DNA of 64,000 nucleotides from Vanessa cardui. Its lineage: Eukaryota > Arthropoda > Insecta > Lepidoptera > Nymphalidae. Below the pieces are notes generated by a model. The model saw only the letters and a list, made by a program, of their open reading frames with translations. It was not told where the DNA came from and made no database searches. The stretch lies in NCBI RefSeq assembly GCF_905220365.1, contig NC_061153.1:9630001-9694000 (forward strand), in the 5' to 3' direction. Positions 49,263 through 59,448 of this stretch are shown piece after piece. The position numbers were made by a program, and so were the translations under genes. The first letter of the stretch is position 1; every line of letters begins with the position of its first letter.

Positions 49263-50925
49263 AAAAAAAAATCAAAATCAATGTATACTTTATTCAAGTG
49301 GCTTTTACAAGCAATTTTGAATCGTCATTTAACAATTAAGTGAAGCTACCACCGGTTCGGAAAGTAGATTCTACCGAGAAGAACCGGCAAGAAACTCAGT
49401 AGTTACTCTTTTTCAACATTTAAAAAAATACAGTCATGTTAGTTAATTTTTAAGTTAATACAATTATTAAATTAATATATCCTGCCTGGAAGTCAACAGG
49501 TATTAATTCCACGCTTTTTTATCATCTACAAAATCTTGTATCGAATAATACGCCTTTTTCATCAATGTATTTTTCATAAACGATTTGAATTTACGAGACG
49601 GCAAAGTTAAAAATGTCTGTGGAATTTTATTATAGAAATGGATACCTTGCCCCAAGAAATATTTATTGACTTTGCGGAGTCGGAAACTGGGCGTTATAAG
49701 CTTATCCTTCTAGTGCATATACAATGATTATCACTGATTTTATCAAAGTTATCAATGTTACTGTGAATATACATGATATTTTTGTAAATATATTGCGACG
49801 CAACAGTAAGTATTCCTACTCTGTTAAAAACATCCCGAAGAGAGTCTCTAGCTCCAAGATTATAAATAAACCGAATTGCTCTCTTTTGTAAAATAAAGAC
49901 AGATTCAATGTCTGCAGCGTTACCCCAAAGTAATATGCCATATGACATAATACTGTGAAAATAACCAAAATAAACTAAACGAGCGGTATCAATATCAGTT
50001 AGTTGTCTAACTTTTCTAACTGCGTATGCTGTGGAGCTGAGTCTCCCTGTTAGGGACGACAAATGGGGACTCCACTGAAGTCTAGAATCCAATTCTATTC
50101 CCAAGAACACGGTAGTATCGGCTACATCAAGCGGGCCACCGCTTAAAGATATATTATAATTATGCTTCCTAACATTGGGTAGGGTAAAAACTACACATTT
50201 TGTTTTTTGAGTATTCAAAACCAAATTATTTACATTAAACCAATCTTGTATCTGTAAAAAGGCACCGTTCACATCGTCATAGTCAGTTTTTTTCCTGTCA
50301 ACCTTAAAAATCAGTGAAGTATCGTCAGCAAACAATACTATATCACAAATACCTTTAACAAAGAAAGGAAGGTCATTTATATATACTAGGAATAGAAAGG
50401 GACCCAAAATTGAACCTTGTGGAACACCCATTTTTAGCGTAGATCCAGTAGACTTTATTCCATTAATGAAAACTTGCTGGATTCTTTGACTTAAGTATGA
50501 AGCAATGAGATCAAGAGCCCTACCTTTAACGCCGTAATATTTGAGCTTATAAAGAAGCGTCTCGTGTTCTACACAATCAAATGCTTTAGATAAATCACAG
50601 AATACTCCAATAGCATTCTGTGATTTCTCCCAAGCATCGTAAATATGCGTAAGAAGCGCAATTCCCGCATCAGTTGTTGATCGACCTCTTGTAAAACCAA
50701 ATTGCTCACTATGAAAAATTTTATTTGTACCAAAATGGATAAGAAGTTGATTTAAAATATTTTTTTCGAAAATTTTACTTAAAGATGGGAGTATTGAAAT
50801 AGGCCTGTAATTACTGGGATCGCTCCTATTTCCATTCTTAAAAAGTGGTAAGACTTTACTACATTTTAACAAGTCAGGAAATGAACCCGTGTCCAAACTC
50901 TTGTTAAAAATTATTTAATCAGTAA
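49263..50925 (-). mobile_element. LINE-J: LINE-A family, 5'-truncated
   Basis: The 3' end (49263-49280) has AAAATCAAAATC repeats. Nearest in sequence to LINE-A and retains the RT core that LINE-A has lost. The 5' end is in the linker before RT. It interrupts an ORF1 frame on the left; on the right it abuts a LINE-K 3' end. Confidence 0.87.
49500..50896 (-). pseudogene. LINE-J RT
   Basis: The open frame 50896-49694 (400 codons) contains tyr-arg-pro-ile-ser-ile-leu-pro, phe-thr-arg-gly-arg-ser, phe-cys-asp-leu-ser-lys-ala-phe-asp, met-gly-val-pro-gln-gly-ser and phe-ala-asp-asp. A 4-base loss near 49710 (ACTT present in LINE-A) shifts the frame, so the last about 60 codons are out of phase. 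No endonuclease is present. Confidence 0.85.
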
Positions 50926-51305
50926 CTCCTTTGTGGGGCAATGTATACGGTTTTACAACAGGATCCCAGAAAGCGTTCAAAATGCCTCTGTTGCCAAATT
51001 TAAAAAATATATTAAGGAACGCTTGAGTGCAAAAGGTTATTATACAATTAATGAGTTTATGATCGATAGCACACTTTGGGAATAATACGATCGCCTCCTG
51101 GCTATTTCATCTCATATTAAATTGTTTATTTATATAATACATAAGACAAACAAAAAAAAAAAAAAACCCGCTGAGTTTCTTTCGCCGGTTCCTCTCAAGT
51201 CAGGGTATTTTCTTTCCGAACCGGTGGTAGTGTTTCAATTGACCATCAATAAGAAAGTGTAATGCTTCTATATTGAATAAAGATATTTGAGTTTGAGTTT
51301 GAGTT
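50926..51305 (+). mobile_element. LINE-K: 3' end of a CR1-like LINE
   Basis: Starts with about 50 codons of ORF2 end (phe-val-gly-gln-cys-ile-arg-phe-tyr-asn; glu-arg-leu-ser-ala-lys-gly-tyr-tyr), then a 3' UTR with an A-run, the CCGGTTC/GAACCGG stem (51185-51191 and 51218-51224), AATAAA near 51276 and a gagttt repeat tail. Confidence 0.8.
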
Positions 51306-53060
51306 TAAAGGCCATATGTCACTTTCCTACAAATAAACAAGATCCTCATGAACTACTGAAGATCGAAGGATCGATTGACGCTAAAAATTCTTTAAACAAG
51401 TGCAATTTATATTTTTCAACTGTAGGTCATACTCTACCTAGGGATATTTTAAATAAATTACAAAACTTATCCAAAAAAAATAGTGCTGAACTCTTTCTTT
51501 ATGAAACCGATTGACGAATATGAACTGAAGTCTTCAATTACGTCACTTCAAAATGATAAAGCTCCTGGTATCGATGGTCTAAGTAACGGTCTTCTAAAAT
51601 AAATAAAATACGTTATTGTTCCGCCTCTTACAATTATATTTAACAAAAGTTTGGAGACTGGTATCTTTCCCGAAAAGTGGAAGATCGCGTATAAAACCAA
51701 CTTATAAAACTGGCACAAAAGATTCCCCGCTATCCGCTTTCTCAAAACTACTTGAGAAGGTGGTTAGTAAAAGGTTGAACAATTCATTGAGGCTAACAAC
51801 TTGATCTCCCGCAGGCAATTTGGTTTTAGAAAAGGAAAATCTACAGAAGACACGATCAATTTGCTTACATCTACAGTGGCATCTTACGTGGGTGATAACA
51901 AGCCTAGTATTGCTGTATTCTTGGATCTGTCGAAGGCTTTTGACACCGTCTCGATACCAATACTTTTAGGAAAGCTGGAATCCCAATTCGGTATACGGGG
52001 TGTAGTACTACATTGGTTTAAAAGTTGCCTTACGGATAGGAAACACTGCACTAGAGTCGGTTGTTACGACAGTAACCAGATAGCAGTCAATTTTGGCGAA
52101 CCCCAAGGTAGCATTCTTGGACCTACGCTTTTTATCATGTACATGAATGACATACACGCCAACATAGGCGGTGAAATAATCTGTTATGCAGATGACACAG
52201 TTATTATCTATAAAGGATCCACTTGGTTAGAGGTATTTGAAAAAGCTGAGGTAGGTATACGACACGTTCATCTATATGGTTGTCTCACAATCTCCTTACG
52301 CTTAATAAATCGAAAACAAATTACATCTGTTTCCATAAATCAGCGATTTCTGCACCTAATCCAACTTTAAAATTAAAACTTCACACCTGTGTACGCAGTG
52401 ACAAATGCAAATGTGTTGCACTGACTAAAATAGATGCAGCAAAATATCTTGGAATTCTTATAGATCAAAATTTGAACTTTAAAGCTCACATCAAATCTCT
52501 TTCTGGTCGCGTCCGCAAAGTCATAAATATTATGAAAATACTTCGACAGTCAGCATCATTAAACACTTTGCGAGCCGTATATTTTGCTCTCTGTTAGTCA
52601 CTGATTGCCTATTGTATTAGTTCCTTGGGAAGCGCTTGTAAAACGCATTTAATTCACCTCGAACGAGCCCAAAAATCAATGCTCAAAACGATGTTGAACA
52701 AACCCTTTGACTATTCAACAACCAAGCTTTATCAGGAAAGCGAAGTTCTAACTGTACGCCAACTATATATATTAAAAACCGCACTTAAAGTACATCACTC
52801 AACTATATCTTCAAAAGACTTACAAAATTTTACTCAAACGTCGGGACTATAGGCTCCCCTTGCCCAAAATTAAAACATCTTTTGCTAGACGCTTCAGTCC
52901 TTTCATTGAGTCGTTTATTTACAATAATGTAGCCAACGCTTGTGATATTAAACATTGCTCCGTTAAACAAGCCAAAACAAAAATTATTTCTTGGCTCTCC
53001 TTGGCTTAATTAACAATACCCAAACGAACACAGAAAAAAACATTCAGCGATTTGACAATA
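51306..53060 (+). mobile_element. LINE-L: RT-containing fragment, decayed
   Basis: Linker and RT in several frames: ala-pro-gly-ile-asp-gly-leu (about 51560), gln-phe-gly-phe-arg-lys-gly-lys-ser (51810), val-phe-leu-asp-leu-ser-lys-ala-phe-asp (51920), gly-glu-pro-gln-gly-ser (52096), tyr-ala-asp-asp (52186), then C-terminal frames 52280-52597 and 52625-52852. Breaks near 51600, 51700, 52270, 52597 and 52852. A piece just upstream of the RT fingers is deleted. No clear ends. Confidence 0.8.
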
Positions 53061-53519
53061 AATTATAATACTACGTTTTTAAGTATTTGGAAAAGACAAT
53101 ATAAGGTAAGAAGTATTTTTATGACACCAAAGATATATGAATTATGTATGATTATAGTAAATTCAGTTTTATTCACATATATATTTAATTACACGCTAAC
53201 ATAAAAACCCAATATCATAACTTATTTCGTTTTATCTTAAAGGTATGGATTGAAGAGAGTTATGAAAAAGGGGCGGTTAAGATGACATCTCATAAAAAAC
53301 AAAGCAGCTGAGCGTGGAATGGCTTCCACGTCATGGGATCACCAGGCGATAACGCGATTCTTGCCTATTGCAATCGGACCGCAAACCAAACGGGTTCGTA
53401 TCGTAAAATTATAATTAATTTAATTTTGCAAAATACGTATACATGAATATTAACATAATTTATATTTAAATTTTGTCAACGACATATAAATTAATTTTGT
53501 ATATACATTTACATACCCA
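53061..53519. other. AT-rich stretch, no gene seen
   Basis: Contains a small perfect hairpin CGTGGAA-TGGC-TTCCACG at 53313-53330. May be the 3' UTR of LINE-M on the minus strand; no end signal can be fixed. Confidence 0.4.
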
Positions 53520-54500
53520 TGTGTATAAATAAAAATATAAATAGATAAAATAAAGAAATAAAAAAATAACTGCGATTGAATTAAATGAATAACATTAACG
53601 TCAAAAAGATAATAATTAATAGGTATTGCTTAGTTTTGTCTAGTTTAAGAATTTTTTTGTTTATTTAATTTATTATCGTGATTTCAGGTCACGAAAAGGA
53701 GGTCATGAAGCAGGTCATTCCAGCACCTGGTGGCGCAGTACCTGAAACTTCCTCGGAATGCCGCTGTTTTATGGATTGGCATTTTCAGCTTAAACAATGA
53801 CGCTCTTGTAATATGCTCACTATTGTTATTTTTTAACGACTGTAGCTTATGATAGAGGTGAGGTGGAATCTGATATTTTATAACACCAAAAAGTAATGTA
53901 GCGAAATGTGCTTGCATACGGTAATTCATTTTTAAGATATTAGCAGTGTTTAAATATGTTGTGACATGTGTACGCGGCGGAATATTGAAACAGTAACGAG
54001 CGCAGGAGTTCTGCACTCGTTGGATGATTTTTTTAGTACGGGAGAGTAAACGTGGCCCAATAACAGCATAATTAAATTTTGACAAAACAAGTGCCTCATA
54101 TAATCTTATACGAACTTTAATACTAATAGAATCCCTGATGTTATAAAGTATTTTTAATCTATAAAAGCATTTTTTTGCAATATTGTTTACATGTTTTTCA
54201 AAACGAAGGTCCTCATCAAATAGGATACCTAGGTTTCGCGCTTCGGACACTCTGTGGATGCGTCCACCGTTTATTTCAATAACAGGATCATAGCTGCTTA
54301 TTATTTGAGTTTGACGCTCTGTACCTAAAATCATGTACTTAGTTTTATTAGAATTAATTGATAGCGTGTTTGAATGTGACCAGCGTGCTATTTGGTCCAA
54401 GTCATGATTAAGTTGTTGTAGGGTCGTTTGTGTGTTGCATGGTCTAAAAGAAATATATAACTGCAGATCATCAGCATACAAATGGTAGTTGCAGTATGTT
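53520..54500 (-). mobile_element. LINE-M: 5'-truncated, LINE-P relative
   Basis: The open frame 54481-53684 (265 codons) begins at the RT catalytic tyr-ala-asp-asp and runs through the C-terminal domain (leu-val-leu-ser-lys-phe-asn; arg-val-gln-asn-ser-cys-ala-arg-tyr-cys-phe; thr-ala-ala-phe-arg-gly-ser-phe-arg-tyr). It matches the same part of LINE-P (61240-62000). RT fingers and endonuclease are missing. Confidence 0.82.
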
Positions 54501-54509
54501 ATTTTATTT

Positions 54510-55172
54510 TATATTTTTTAATCTCATTTAAGGAACTGAGTCAATAAGATGACTATGTAGTTCTCGTAGGGCTACCTTTTATATTACAAAACTAAGCTAT
54601 GACTAACTTAAAACTAATTAATTCTACGATCCAAGTTATTGCGCACCATCTTATACATCTTTTTTGCTGCTGCGGATGTTGGATTTGTTAAAATAATGTT
54701 TTCGAATCCTAATGTCCTCTCTGGCACCTCAGTTCGGACACACTCTCGATCTTATATAATATAGGCTATGGGTGTTCGTCGTAAAGACGAGGTACATCGA
54801 ACCAAATGCTGCAAAGCAATTCTTGAATCCGAAAGTATTATAAATTTATCATAATTTAACGATTGGATGTATGCCATAGCTTCAGATATACCAAGAAGTT
54901 CTGCGTGCATGATAGATATCCTTGAGTCTATCTTGATCCGTAAATTAGAATCCATTTTGATGGTCATAAAAGGCAACACCGATACCATGGCTGCCCAGTG
55001 AAGCATCGGTAAATGTATTATAAAAATCTGAGTATTTGGAATTTAGATGTTTAACGCATTTCAACTTTAGATCAATTATAGATCAATTATATATTTAGAT
55101 ATGAACGTTTAGCTTTATGCATATCTGGCAATACTGAAATAATGTTCTGAGAGACATTCAATTGAGCCATCC
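54510..55172 (-). pseudogene. I-type LINE RNase H relic
   Basis: The frame 55006-54752 holds ser-ile-met-his-ala-glu-leu-leu-gly-ile and ile-ile-leu-ser-asp-ser-arg-ile-ala-leu, the second and third acidic blocks of an RNase H fold. Out-of-frame codons upstream (near 55010-55025) read like the first thr-asp-ala-ser block. An RNase H at the ORF2 C terminus is typical of I-group LINEs. RT is not present here. Confidence 0.65.
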
Positions 55173-55179
55173 ATGTATT

Positions 55180-55680
55180 CCATCCATCAGATGGCGCAAA
55201 GTGCAATAAGTGTAAGTGGTGAGAATGCTGTCCATCTGACTCTGGCGGTCACTAAGAAATTAGGCATGGCTCTCGACTCCTGCGATATTGTGAGCGCGGA
55301 GCGAGCCGGCCCGCATCGCGCACTAGTGTCGAGTGGGGAGCGTCAGCGTCCGCGACCAGTGAACGTGCGATTGGCGCGGCGGTCTCTGCGCGACGATATC
55401 ATAAAGACGGCGCGGGTACAACGCGACACCGACACATCAGGCGTCACTGACGGCAATCCGTCCCGAGTCTATATCAATGAGCACCTGACTCGCTTTAATC
55501 GCCTGTTGTTTTATAAAACGAGAGAGGAGGGAAAACGACACGGTTGGCGCTTCATATGGACGCGAGAAGGGAGAATATATATATATATATATATATATGT
55601 ATATGCGACGTAAGACGGATACGGCAGTACAACGCATTCGGACAGAATGTGATTTAAGTAAGATTTTTGGTTTAAAATAA
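55180..55680 (+). pseudogene. LINE-P ORF1 C-terminal, FP25K-like domain
   Basis: Reads ser-gly-glu-asn-ala, arg-pro-val-asn-val-arg-leu-ala-arg-arg, val-tyr-ile-asn-glu-his-leu-thr-arg-phe-asn, trp-arg-phe-ile-trp-thr-arg-glu-gly-arg-ile-tyr: the order of the baculovirus FP25K-like C-terminal domain found in many insect LINE ORF1 proteins. A (TA)n run at 55575-55598 sits in the codons just after gly-arg and shifts the frame. The stretch is CG-rich, unlike its neighbours. Confidence 0.75.
55575..55598. repeat. (TA)n microsatellite inside LINE-P ORF1
   Basis: Uninterrupted TA run placed within conserved ORF1 codons. Confidence 0.9.
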
Positions 55681-56146
55681 TTTGGCAATTAACCAATTTT
55701 ATAAGAGTTGTGTATTTATATTACAAATATTTTCTAATATTGTTCTTGTTTGTTTATAGTCTTAGTAAAATTAATTCATATGCCTTTATTGGTATGTCTA
55801 TATTTAGTTTTTTTGTCTACTCTTACTATATACTTTTGTTAAGGCTGGATAATGATCAAAATTATTTGTAATTTGAAACACATTGAAGCAAATTGAAAAC
55901 GCAATTTGTAACCCGCAATGACGTGTCCCCGGTTAGTATGATAAAATATTTAATATTGTATGAAACTAATATAAAATTATTTATATACTTCTACATTCAC
56001 CACATTAACTATTATGTTCATTTGAATAACTCTAAGTATTTTCATCATTCTTTTATATACAGCTTAGTATAATGTTATGTAACGGTCATATTTTGTACAT
56101 CTCATTTATTTTTTATCTTTTTATATATTTTTACTTACTATAAAAA

Positions 56147-56351
56147 ATGATCAATTATAAAAATCTTAAATTGGGTTTATTCAACCCGGGTTCGCTTGGC
56201 TCACATCACGACGAGTTTATAGTGCTTATGGAGCGCCATGAGGTAGATGTTATAGCAATTAACGAGACATGGTTGCGCCCGGGAGAGGAGGGCAGAGCTC
56301 CTGTTGTGCCTGGCTACCGCTTGCGACACATACCACGGCCAGCGAAAATAC
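56147..56351 (+). pseudogene. LINE-P ORF2 start (endonuclease N-terminus)
   Basis: From the ATG at 56147: leu-phe-asn-pro-gly-ser-leu-gly, asp-val-ile-ala-ile-asn-glu-thr-trp-leu, val-pro-gly-tyr-arg-leu. It is cut by LINE-Q after arg-pro-ala-lys and continues at 59457 with arg-ser-arg-gly-gly-gly-val-gly-phe-tyr. Confidence 0.85.
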
Positions 56352-56602
56352 CACTAAGTGGCGTACAGAGCAGACGTGTAGAAAAATTATTTTAATTATT
56401 TAAATTTTCCAGCAAGTAAAAAGCGTCTTTCATCCTCACTAATAAAATCGCAAACTATTTACAAATATTGTGAGTTGTTACGACCTTTGACATTGCAGTA
56501 CCTCGACCCGGTAACGGAACATCCCTCCCCTCACCACCTCGAGGAAACGAGACGAGCTCTTATTTTTTTTTTTTGTTCGTCCGGTAAGTTACACAGAACA
56601 AC

Positions 56603-58840
56603 ATGAGTGTAGTAAGATCTCCGACTGGAAGTGCCACAAGCGTAGTACGAAGTGACTCACAACCGAACCTTTCAAGAGTGAATTCGAAAGATGAATTTTC
56701 GGGTGCAACTAAAATAACATTTCGCAGCAAACGGAAGCACTATGAACAGGATGACCATATAAGGGATGAACTGAGTGAAATACGGCAGCAAATGTCTAAT
56801 ATTATGTCAACATTAACTTCTATAAGTAACAGTCAAAAAGACTTCATTGAAAAAATTACGGAGGATATTACTGCTATCAAAACACAAGTAAGTGACATAA
56901 AATCGACTATTGAGTCTCTAACAGTAGAACAAGATATAATTAAAACTGACCTAACGTGTTTAAAAAATAAAAATATAACTCTAGAGAGTAAAATACAAAA
57001 ACATGAAAATTTAGTTGAAAAAACAGATTCATCTTTAGAAAACGATTCTTCTTATATCAGTGAAAATGTATTAGCAGAAATTAATGAACGACAATTAAGA
57101 AGTAAAAATTTAATACTTGTTGGAATTCCGGAACCAGTTGCAGCCAGTAAAGATGAAAGAATAGAGAAAGATAAGACTGAGGTAAGCAATGCCCTAAAAA
57201 GAATTGTTGCAGAGTGTCCAGAGCCTGAAAGAATCTTTCGTCTTGGTAAATATGATCCTAAACACAACCGTCCTATAAAAATAATATATAATAAAACCAA
57301 AATATTAAACCCACCTAGACACGAATGGATAAATAAAGAAATTATAAATCAAATCAATCAACGGAACATGCTATGGACCAGATATAAAAGTAATCCTCAT
57401 GATGAAAATTGTAAAAATATTTTTATACAAAATCGAACTGAAGTAAATTCAAAAATACAAGAAACAAAAAGTAAGTTCTATCTTTATGCTTTTAATAAAT
57501 GCAAAAATAAACCTAAAAAAATGCAGAATTTAATGAACAGCCTCACCAATAACAAACATAAGGAGATCGTAGCACCAAACAATCTTCAAATATTAGACAA
57601 ATGTGTAACAGACATAAGGGATATCTGTGAATGCTTTAACGACTTCTTTTCAAATGTAGGATCGGTATTAGCTAATCAAATTCCTAAACAGTATCACAGT
57701 AAGAATTCTATATATTGTAAGCCTTCATCTAAAACAACTACGCTAACCCAATTTACACCGACTACAGAAAGCGAAGTAGCTGGGATCATACGTAAGTTAG
57801 ATTCCAATACTAGTTCGGGAATAGATGGTATAACAACTAAATCACTAAAATGTATTTCAAACTTAGTAGTTGGAGAAATTACTCGCTCTATCAATAAAAA
57901 TCTTAAAGATGGAACATTTCCAGATAGTCTTAAAATTGCCAAAGTCACGCCAATATTTAAGACAGGGAGTCAATCAGAACCAAGTAATTATCGACCCATA
58001 TCAGTTCTTCCTGTTCTCTCAAAAATCTATGAAAGGATTATCTATAATCGCTTAGATACATATTTAACTAGCCAAAATTTTTTGTATAAGAAACAGTACG
58101 GCTTTAGGCAAAAATCTAATACTCTATCTGCAACGGTAGATCTGATAACAAAAATAAAACAAAATATCGATAACAAGCAAATAGCCTTAGGAATATTTAT
58201 TGACCTTAAAAAAGCTTTTGACACTATAAGCCACAACCTGCTGCTACAAAAATTAACGGCCATCGGTATAACAGAAGACGCATATAATGTTCTTAAATCT
58301 TATCTCACGAATAGAGTCCAGATTGTTAAAATTGGTAATATACAAAGCAGTCCTAAAAAAATTACGTTCGGTATACCACAAGGATCGATATTGGGACCAC
58401 TGTTATTTCTTATATATATAAACAGCATTCAGAATATTGGATTAAAAGGCGACGTTACTCTTTATGCTGATGATACGTCCCTGTTTTATTTTGGTAACTC
58501 CATCAATACGATAATTTTAGAAGCCCAAGAAGATTTAAATAAATTAAATAACTGGTTTCAATATAATCTACTAATAATAAACACTACCAAAACAGACTAT
58601 ATAATTTTTTCAGCAAAAAATAAAAGAATATCACACCACAAACCATTAATGATAAACAATCAAATTATAAAAAAAGTAGGTGAAGAAAAGTACTTAGGAT
58701 TAATTTTAGACAGCCACCTAACTTGGAAACCACATCTTGAAAAAATTAAAAACAAATTAACATCATTGAGCGGAATGATCAGAAATATTACTAGATGTCT
58801 TCCACGCCCAGTAAAGTATAGTGTAATATATGTATATTAA
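56603..58840 (+). CDS. LINE-Q ORF1-RT fusion protein
   Basis: 745 codons from an ATG following 'acagaacaac'. Residues about 50-145 are a coiled coil. About 163-230 form an RRM-like ORF1 domain (leu-arg-ser-lys-asn-leu-ile-leu-val-gly-ile; ile-phe-arg-leu-gly-lys; arg-pro-ile-lys-ile-ile). From about 235 the sequence is ORF2 linker, then RT: ser-asn-tyr-arg-pro-ile-ser-val-leu-pro (461-470), phe-ile-asp-leu-lys-lys-ala-phe-asp (532-540), gly-ile-pro-gln-gly-ser (590-595), tyr-ala-asp-asp (621-624). No endonuclease blocks occur. The frame ends early at 58840, and the C-terminal remainder continues in another frame. Coiled-coil/RRM ORF1 parts bind RNA. Confidence 0.85.
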   Translation: MSVVRSPTGSATSVVRSDSQPNLSRVNSKDEFSGATKITFRSKRKHYEQDDHIRDELSEIRQQMSNIMSTLTSISNSQKDFIEKITEDITAIKTQVSDIKSTIESLTVEQDIIKTDLTCLKNKNITLESKIQKHENLVEKTDSSLENDSSYISENVLAEINERQLRSKNLILVGIPEPVAASKDERIEKDKTEVSNALKRIVAECPEPERIFRLGKYDPKHNRPIKIIYNKTKILNPPRHEWINKEIINQINQRNMLWTRYKSNPHDENCKNIFIQNRTEVNSKIQETKSKFYLYAFNKCKNKPKKMQNLMNSLTNNKHKEIVAPNNLQILDKCVTDIRDICECFNDFFSNVGSVLANQIPKQYHSKNSIYCKPSSKTTTLTQFTPTTESEVAGIIRKLDSNTSSGIDGITTKSLKCISNLVVGEITRSINKNLKDGTFPDSLKIAKVTPIFKTGSQSEPSNYRPISVLPVLSKIYERIIYNRLDTYLTSQNFLYKKQYGFRQKSNTLSATVDLITKIKQNIDNKQIALGIFIDLKKAFDTISHNLLLQKLTAIGITEDAYNVLKSYLTNRVQIVKIGNIQSSPKKITFGIPQGSILGPLLFLIYINSIQNIGLKGDVTLYADDTSLFYFGNSINTIILEAQEDLNKLNNWFQYNLLIINTTKTDYIIFSAKNKRISHHKPLMINNQIIKKVGEEKYLGLILDSHLTWKPHLEKIKNKLTSLSGMIRNITRCLPRPVKYSVIYVY

Positions 58841-59270
58841 TAGAAATCTGGGGTACAGCGGCCCCAACAAACTTAGCGCAATTGCAAGTTAAGCAGAACA
58901 AATTAGTAAAAACACTTTTTAATTACGACTTTCTCACATCAACTCAAAAAATTTACAAAGATACAAAAATAATGAATGTCGCTCAAACCTACAACTACTT
59001 TATTTGCATACTTATCAAAAAAATAATGGACAAGAATATACACACGGAAATACAATTTAATAAAAAACAACACTCACAAAGAATAAAATTAAGAAACGCT
59101 AATGATATAAAACTATCAAAACCTCGCACTATTAACTGGAAATAAAAATATAATGTTTGACGGAGCAAAACGATATAATAATTTACCTAAAAATATTAAA
59201 GAAACAAAAAGTATGCGTCAGTTCAAGATGCTATTAAAAATATATGTTAAAAGACCAGACCATCCACAAT
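58841..59270 (+). pseudogene. LINE-Q RT C-terminal remainder
   Basis: glu-ile-trp-gly-thr-ala-ala-pro and leu-gln-val-lys-gln-asn-lys-leu-val-lys follow in the next frame (58853 on), through 58882-59145, then tyr-asn-asn-leu-pro-lys-asn-ile-lys near 59173. Frameshifts near 58838 and 59145 separate it from the main ORF. Confidence 0.75.
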
Positions 59271-59448
59271 AATGCAAAGTATTCACAGATACCCTCTTTG
59301 TAATTGTATTTATTTATGTTTTACTAATATTATGCTTCCTTATAATGTTACTTTGTTACGCCGCTAGGCAATTATTGTAATTGTTTATTTAATGTTCTCA
59401 TGTAAGTGAATGTCATGTATTCTTAATGAGAAATAAAGATCTTTAACC

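Larger units (their letters stand above)
55173..56351 (+). mobile_element. LINE-P, 5' part (ORF1 end and endonuclease start)
   Basis: Left segment of a LINE split by LINE-Q. It contains the ORF1 C-terminal domain (55180-55680), an AT-rich intergenic stretch, and the ORF2 start at 56147. It resumes at 59449. 5'-truncated within ORF1. Confidence 0.85.
56352..59448 (+). mobile_element. LINE-Q: LINE with fused ORF1-RT and no endonuclease
   Basis: A near-complete insertion in LINE-P, flanked by CGAAA(A)TAC on both sides (56343-56351 and 59449-59456). It has a 5' leader (56352-56602) with a T-run, one long ORF, a frameshifted C-terminal part (to about 59270), AATAAA at 59432-59437 and a short tail. 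By comparison with ordinary LINEs an internal segment covering ORF1 end, intergenic region and endonuclease is missing. Confidence 0.85.

Noticed and set aside
49263..51305. LINE-J and LINE-K as one element
   Set aside because: They are on opposite strands and have different 3' ends; LINE-J has TTTTGA-type repeats and LINE-K a gagttt tail.
48734..53060. The PHD ORF1 and LINE-L RT as one element split by LINE-J/K
   Set aside because: The sequence after LINE-K starts in the linker before RT, so ORF1 end and all of endonuclease would be missing; possible but unsupported.
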